Shown here piece by piece: positions 5,964 to 8,111 of a DNA stretch of 8,111 bases. The notes under the pieces are model-generated. The model was not told the DNA's origin. It worked only from the letters and a program-made list of their open reading frames with translations, and did not search any database. The position numbers and the translations under genes are program-made. The stretch's first letter is position 1. Every line of letters starts with the position of its first letter. Location: NCBI GenBank assembly GCA_050247895.1, contig JBFWTJ010000183.1:1-8111 (forward strand), in the 5' to 3' direction. The stretch is from CAVPEW01 sp050247895. GTDB lineage: Bacteria; Actinomycetota; Acidimicrobiia; Acidimicrobiales; VFJN01.

Positions 5964-6923
5964 TCAGCGGAACCGGGGCAGGACCAGCTCGCCGAAGCGG
6001 TTGAGGGCGGCCTCCTGGTCGGTCTCGCGCAGGATGAATTCGAAGTAGGTGCAGCCGGCGTCGATGAACTCCCGGAGCTGGGCCGTGGCCCGGTCGGGAC
6101 CGCCGAAGATCGTGCCCTGGTCGGCCAGCATCTTGTGGTACTCGTCCACCGAGATGCCCCGCTTGCCGGCCCGGTCGGCCGCGTAGGCGTCGAACTCCTC
6201 GTCGGTGTCGCGCAGCAGCAGGGAGGGGTTCAGCGAGCGGCCCAGCGTCTTGGGGTCGCGGCCCAGGTCGGCGCAGTGCCCGTCGAGGATCTCCATCTTG
6301 CGCTTGAAGTCGGCCAGCGGCGTGACGACCAGGTTGTGCCAGTCGGCCCAGCGGGCGACGATCCGCAGGGTCCGCTTCTCCCCGCCACCGCCGACCCAGA
6401 TGGGCGGGCGGGGGCTCTGCACCGGGCGGGGGTTGTTCCAGGCGCCGTCGAGCGCGTAGTGCTCGCCCTTGAAGAACGACTGCTCGTTGGCGAACAGCTC
6501 GGTGATGATCTCGAGCCCCTCCTCGAGCCGGTCGAGGCGGACCTTGCCCGGCGGGTAGGGGATGCCGTACATGCGGAACTCGTCCTCGTGCCACCCGGCG
6601 CCGATGCCCAGGTCGACGCGGCCGTTGGACAGCACGTCGAGCGAGGTGGCCATCTTGGCCGTGACGGCGGGCAGCCGGTACTCGTTGCACAGGGTCATGA
6701 ACCCGATGCGGACCTTCTCGGTGACCTGCGACAGGGCGCCGGCGGTGGTCCAGCACTCGAGGGTGTCGATCTCGTACTTCCCCGAGATGGGGTCGGGCAC
6801 CCAGTGGTCGTTGAGCCACAGGCCGTCGAAGCCCAGCTTCTCGGCGAGCTGCGCCGTCTTGACCAGCTGGGGCCAGGTCGAGTTGTACTGCTCGACGCGA
6901 TATCCGAATCCGATGGTGGTCAT
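5964..6923 (-). CDS. LLM-class (luciferase-like) F420-dependent oxidoreductase
   Basis: A 319-residue TIM-barrel protein of the bacterial luciferase-like superfamily, the subgroup annotated as F420-dependent in actinobacteria. Diagnostic segments are G-F-D-G-L-W-L-N-D-H (31-40), L-S-N-G-R-V-D-L-G-I-G-A-G-W-H-E-D-E-F (98-116), Y-G-I-P-Y-P-P (119-125), R-L-D-R-L-E-E-G-L-E-I-I (129-140) and P-R-P-P-I-W-V-G-G-G-G-E-K-R-T-L (171-186), the last being the cofactor phosphate-binding region. Use of F420 rather than FMN is family inference. The ATG at 6923-6921 follows the crotonase TGA by one base (TGACATG), with GGGAG upstream inside the crotonase end, so the two are translationally coupled. It probably oxidises or reduces an acyl-CoA or lipid intermediate, with no specific substrate visible. 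A longer frame reaching 7061 lies within the crotonase gene and is rejected. Confidence 0.9.
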   Translation of the reverse strand: MTTIGFGYRVEQYNSTWPQLVKTAQLAEKLGFDGLWLNDHWVPDPISGKYEIDTLECWTTAGALSQVTEKVRIGFMTLCNEYRLPAVTAKMATSLDVLSNGRVDLGIGAGWHEDEFRMYGIPYPPGKVRLDRLEEGLEIITELFANEQSFFKGEHYALDGAWNNPRPVQSPRPPIWVGGGGEKRTLRIVARWADWHNLVVTPLADFKRKMEILDGHCADLGRDPKTLGRSLNPSLLLRDTDEEFDAYAADRAGKRGISVDEYHKMLADQGTIFGGPDRATAQLREFIDAGCTYFEFILRETDQEAALNRFGELVLPRFR

Positions 6924-6924
6924 G

Positions 6925-7701
6925 TCAGCTCCCGGTGAAGACGGGCTTGCGCCGCTCGAGGAAGGCGGTGACGCCCTCGCGGAAGTCGGCCGCCGGCCAG
7001 AGCGCGGCCACGCCGGCCCGCTCGTCGTCGAGGTGGGCGTCGAGGCCCTGGGTCGGCGCACGGTCGATCAGGCCGCGGGTGTAGAGCAGCGCCGCGGGCG
7101 GGGCGCCGGCGACCTGGGCGGCCAGGGCGGCGGCAGCCTCGAGGGCGCCACCGGTGTCGACGACCTGCTCGACCAGGCCCAGCCGCTCCAGGGCCTCCAC
7201 GTCGAGCGGCGCGTTGCGCACGATCAGGGAGGTGGCCCGGGCGCCGCCCAGGGCGCGGGTCAGGAAGTAGGACACGCCGCCGTCGGGGGAGGCGCCGATG
7301 CCGAAGTAGCCGGGGATGAGCAGGGTGCCCCGGGCCGCGACCCGCAGGTCGGCCGACAGGGCCAGGCCCATGCCGGCACCCACCGCGGGGCCCTCCAGGG
7401 CGGCGACGCTGGGGATCGGCTGGGCCCGCAGTTCGCGCAGGAAGGCGTGCAGCTCGTCGACCATGGGACCCAGCACCGAGGCGGCGTCACCGGCGAGCGC
7501 CTGGCGGACCAGGGCCAGGTCGGCCCCGGCGCAGAAGCCGCCCTTGCCGCCCAGCACCAGCGCCCGGGCGCCGTCGGCGACCAGTTCCCGCAGCGCGACG
7601 CGCATCTCGCCCAGGGTGGCCGGGTCGATGGCGTTCCTGACGTCCGGACGATCGATGATGATCGACCCGACGCCCCCCTCCAGAGCGCGGTGAACGGTCA
7701 T
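6925..7701 (-). CDS. Enoyl-CoA hydratase/isomerase family protein, isomerase-like active site
   Basis: A 258-residue crotonase-fold protein. The first oxyanion segment is G-G-F-C-A-G-A-D-L (54-62) and the second is G-P-A-V-G-A-G-M-G-L-A-L-S-A-D (104-118). Where hydratases carry the first catalytic glutamate (G-C-E-L) this protein has Gly112. The second glutamate region reads P-G-Y-F-G-I-G-A-S-P-D-G-G-V-S-Y-F-L (130-147), like PaaG-type isomerases, in which an acidic residue (here probably Asp140) does the chemistry. A double-bond isomerase or another CoA-ester reaction is more likely than simple hydration. The C-terminal F-L-E-R-R-K-P-V-F is typical. It is the first gene of a unit with the LLM oxidoreductase, sits behind an operator-flanked promoter, and is probably translated from a leaderless mRNA. 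Confidence 0.88.
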   Translation of the reverse strand: MTVHRALEGGVGSIIIDRPDVRNAIDPATLGEMRVALRELVADGARALVLGGKGGFCAGADLALVRQALAGDAASVLGPMVDELHAFLRELRAQPIPSVAALEGPAVGAGMGLALSADLRVAARGTLLIPGYFGIGASPDGGVSYFLTRALGGARATSLIVRNAPLDVEALERLGLVEQVVDTGGALEAAAALAAQVAGAPPAALLYTRGLIDRAPTQGLDAHLDDERAGVAALWPAADFREGVTAFLERRKPVFTGS

Positions 7702-7708
7702 GGTTGGT

Positions 7709-7714
7709 ACACTA
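7709..7714 (-). promoter_or_regulatory. -10 element giving a leaderless crotonase 2 transcript
   Basis: TAGTGT on the minus strand (complement of 7709-7714) fits the actinobacterial TAnnnT -10. Only 7 nt separate it from the A of the ATG at 7701, so transcription should start at or next to the start codon. No Shine-Dalgarno sequence is visible (GTACCAACC before ATG), consistent with leaderless translation. The matching -35, TTACGT at 17 bp, lies in the operator at 7723-7737. Confidence 0.55.
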
Positions 7715-7722
7715 ACACGACC

Positions 7723-7737
7723 TTACGTTTGACGTAA
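7723..7737. promoter_or_regulatory. Operator-like palindrome, crotonase 2 proximal site
   Basis: TTACGTTTGACGTAA has perfect 6-bp arms (TTACGT/ACGTAA) around TTG, the best-formed copy in the window. It overlaps the predicted -35 of the minus-strand crotonase promoter, so binding should repress it. Confidence 0.68.
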
Positions 7738-7774
7738 TGCTTACGTTCGTCAGCAGGGGACCCAGGGCAGTATC

Positions 7775-7789
7775 TTACGTTTACCGTTA
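7775..7789. promoter_or_regulatory. Operator-like site, MeaB-proximal
   Basis: TTACGTTTACCGTTA is a degenerate palindrome of the same family, 52 bp from the site at 7723. It overlaps the possible -10 TATCTT (7771-7776) and the -35 region of the alternative promoter at 7804-7809, so it probably controls the MeaB-like gene. Confidence 0.6.
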
Positions 7790-7803
7790 AGTCTCTGATC
7801 TGG

Positions 7804-7809
7804 TAGGCT
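7804..7809 (+). promoter_or_regulatory. Candidate -10 element for the MeaB-like gene
   Basis: TAGGCT lies 8 nt before the ATG at 7818, with TTTACC about 18 bp upstream as a possible -35. If used, the mRNA would be leaderless or nearly so. The GGAGCGGG between the -10 and the ATG could instead be a ribosome-binding site for a transcript started from TATCTT at 7771-7776. The sequence alone does not decide between them. Confidence 0.35.
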
Positions 7810-7817
7810 GGAGCGGG

Positions 7818-8111
7818 ATGCCCGAGTCGCACGACATCGCCGAGCCCACGGAGGCCGTTGACCCCGTGGCGCGCCGCGCCGCAGCGGTCGTCGCCGGCGA
7901 CGTGGCCGAGGCGGCGCGGCTCATCTCGGACATCGAGAACCGCCCCGCCACCGTCCGGCCGGTCATGGCCCACCTATTCCGCCGCTGCGGGTCGGCCCAC
8001 CTCGTGGGCGTCACCGGGCCGCCCGGCGCCGGCAAGAGCACGCTGGTCGCGGCCCTGGTCAAGGAGATGAGGGCGAAGGACCTCCAGTTTGGCGTGGTAG
8101 GGGTAGAACCG
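7818..8111 (+). CDS. MeaB/ArgK-type P-loop GTPase, N-terminal 98 residues (partial)
   Basis: The frame opens with ATG at 7818 and runs off the right edge. Residues 63-79 (V-G-V-T-G-P-P-G-A-G-K-S-T-L-V-A-A) contain the Walker A loop G-P-P-G-A-G-K-S/T, with Lys73, in the form typical of the MeaB/ArgK family of G3E GTPases. The preceding helices (V-V-A-G-D-V-A-E-A-A-R-L-I-S-D-I-E-N-R, about 24-42) also fit that family. MeaB protects and reloads methylmalonyl-CoA mutase with adenosylcobalamin, in propionyl-CoA and branched-chain catabolism. A mutase gene may lie beyond the edge. The visible end, V-G-V-E-P, stands where the family has V-D-P-S-S. The gene is divergent from crotonase 2 and shares operator sites with it, linking it to the same regulon. 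Confidence 0.88.
   Translation, partial: MPESHDIAEPTEAVDPVARRAAAVVAGDVAEAARLISDIENRPATVRPVMAHLFRRCGSAHLVGVTGPPGAGKSTLVAALVKEMRAKDLQFGVVGVEP

Larger units (their letters stand above)
7702..7817. other. Divergent control region between crotonase 2 and the MeaB-like gene
   Basis: This 116-bp gene-free stretch is less GC-rich than the genes. It carries two full operator-like sites (7723-7737 and 7775-7789), a half site TTACGTT (7741-7747), a minus-strand -10 at 7709-7714 and candidate plus-strand -10 elements at 7771-7776 (TATCTT) and 7804-7809 (TAGGCT). Its architecture mirrors the control region before 2029. Confidence 0.6.

Noticed and set aside
4513..6048. 511-codon plus-strand frame across the kinase and MerR genes
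   Set aside because: It crosses two well-supported genes on opposite strands and reads as Arg/Pro-rich nonsense, a high-GC artefact.
1..8111. tRNA, rRNA, CRISPR array, insertion sequence or prophage
   Set aside because: I saw no cloverleaf, no regularly spaced direct repeats, no transposase and no terminal inverted repeats.

Overview
This is a very GC-rich window with strong G/C bias at third codon positions, GTG and TTG starts, tightly packed and overlapping genes, at least one apparently leaderless gene, and an LLM-class (coenzyme F420 type) oxidoreductase next to acyl-CoA genes. This points to a high-GC actinomycetote. An Acidimicrobiia-like or mycobacteria-like lipid degrader is my inference, not something a marker gene here proves. 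I see no rRNA, tRNA, CRISPR array, insertion sequence or phage gene.

Layout. (1) Positions 1-1800, minus strand: a 16-residue micro-ORF with a strong ribosome-binding site, a perfect 14-bp hairpin just after its stop, a 452-residue protein of no family I recognise, and then the start of a TPR-type helical repeat protein that overlaps it by 14 bp and runs off the left edge. (2) Positions 1801-2028: a divergent control region. (3) Positions 2029-5404, plus strand: a four-gene operon of a crotonase-fold enoyl-CoA hydratase, a lipocalin-like protein with a G-x-R-D-H-S-W-G motif, a small helical protein of unknown function, and an aminoglycoside-phosphotransferase-fold kinase-like protein. (4) Positions 5401-7701, minus strand: a second crotonase (isomerase-like active site), an LLM oxidoreductase translationally coupled to it, and a cysteine-free MerR-family regulator with its own promoter. 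(5) Positions 7702-7817: a second divergent control region. (6) From 7818, plus strand: the N-terminal 98 residues of a MeaB/ArgK-type P-loop GTPase, cut by the right edge.

How it fits together. The two divergent control regions carry the same kind of near-palindromic site (TTACGTT-n-ACGTAA-like), two full sites each. The spacing from the first to the second site is exactly 52 bp in both regions. The two crotonase units and the MeaB-like gene, and possibly the micro-ORF unit, are therefore probably one regulon under one repressor, perhaps TetR-type, that is not encoded here. The enzymes point to breakdown or remodelling of a CoA-linked lipid, sterol/terpenoid or branched substrate. MeaB would link this to the methylmalonyl-CoA mutase (propionyl-CoA) branch. 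The exact substrate cannot be read from the sequence.

The most novel element is the left-hand unit: a conspicuous 16-residue peptide gene, a strong hairpin, an unknown enzyme-sized protein and a TPR protein. This resembles the layout of a small ribosomal-peptide (RiPP) locus or a leader-peptide attenuator.
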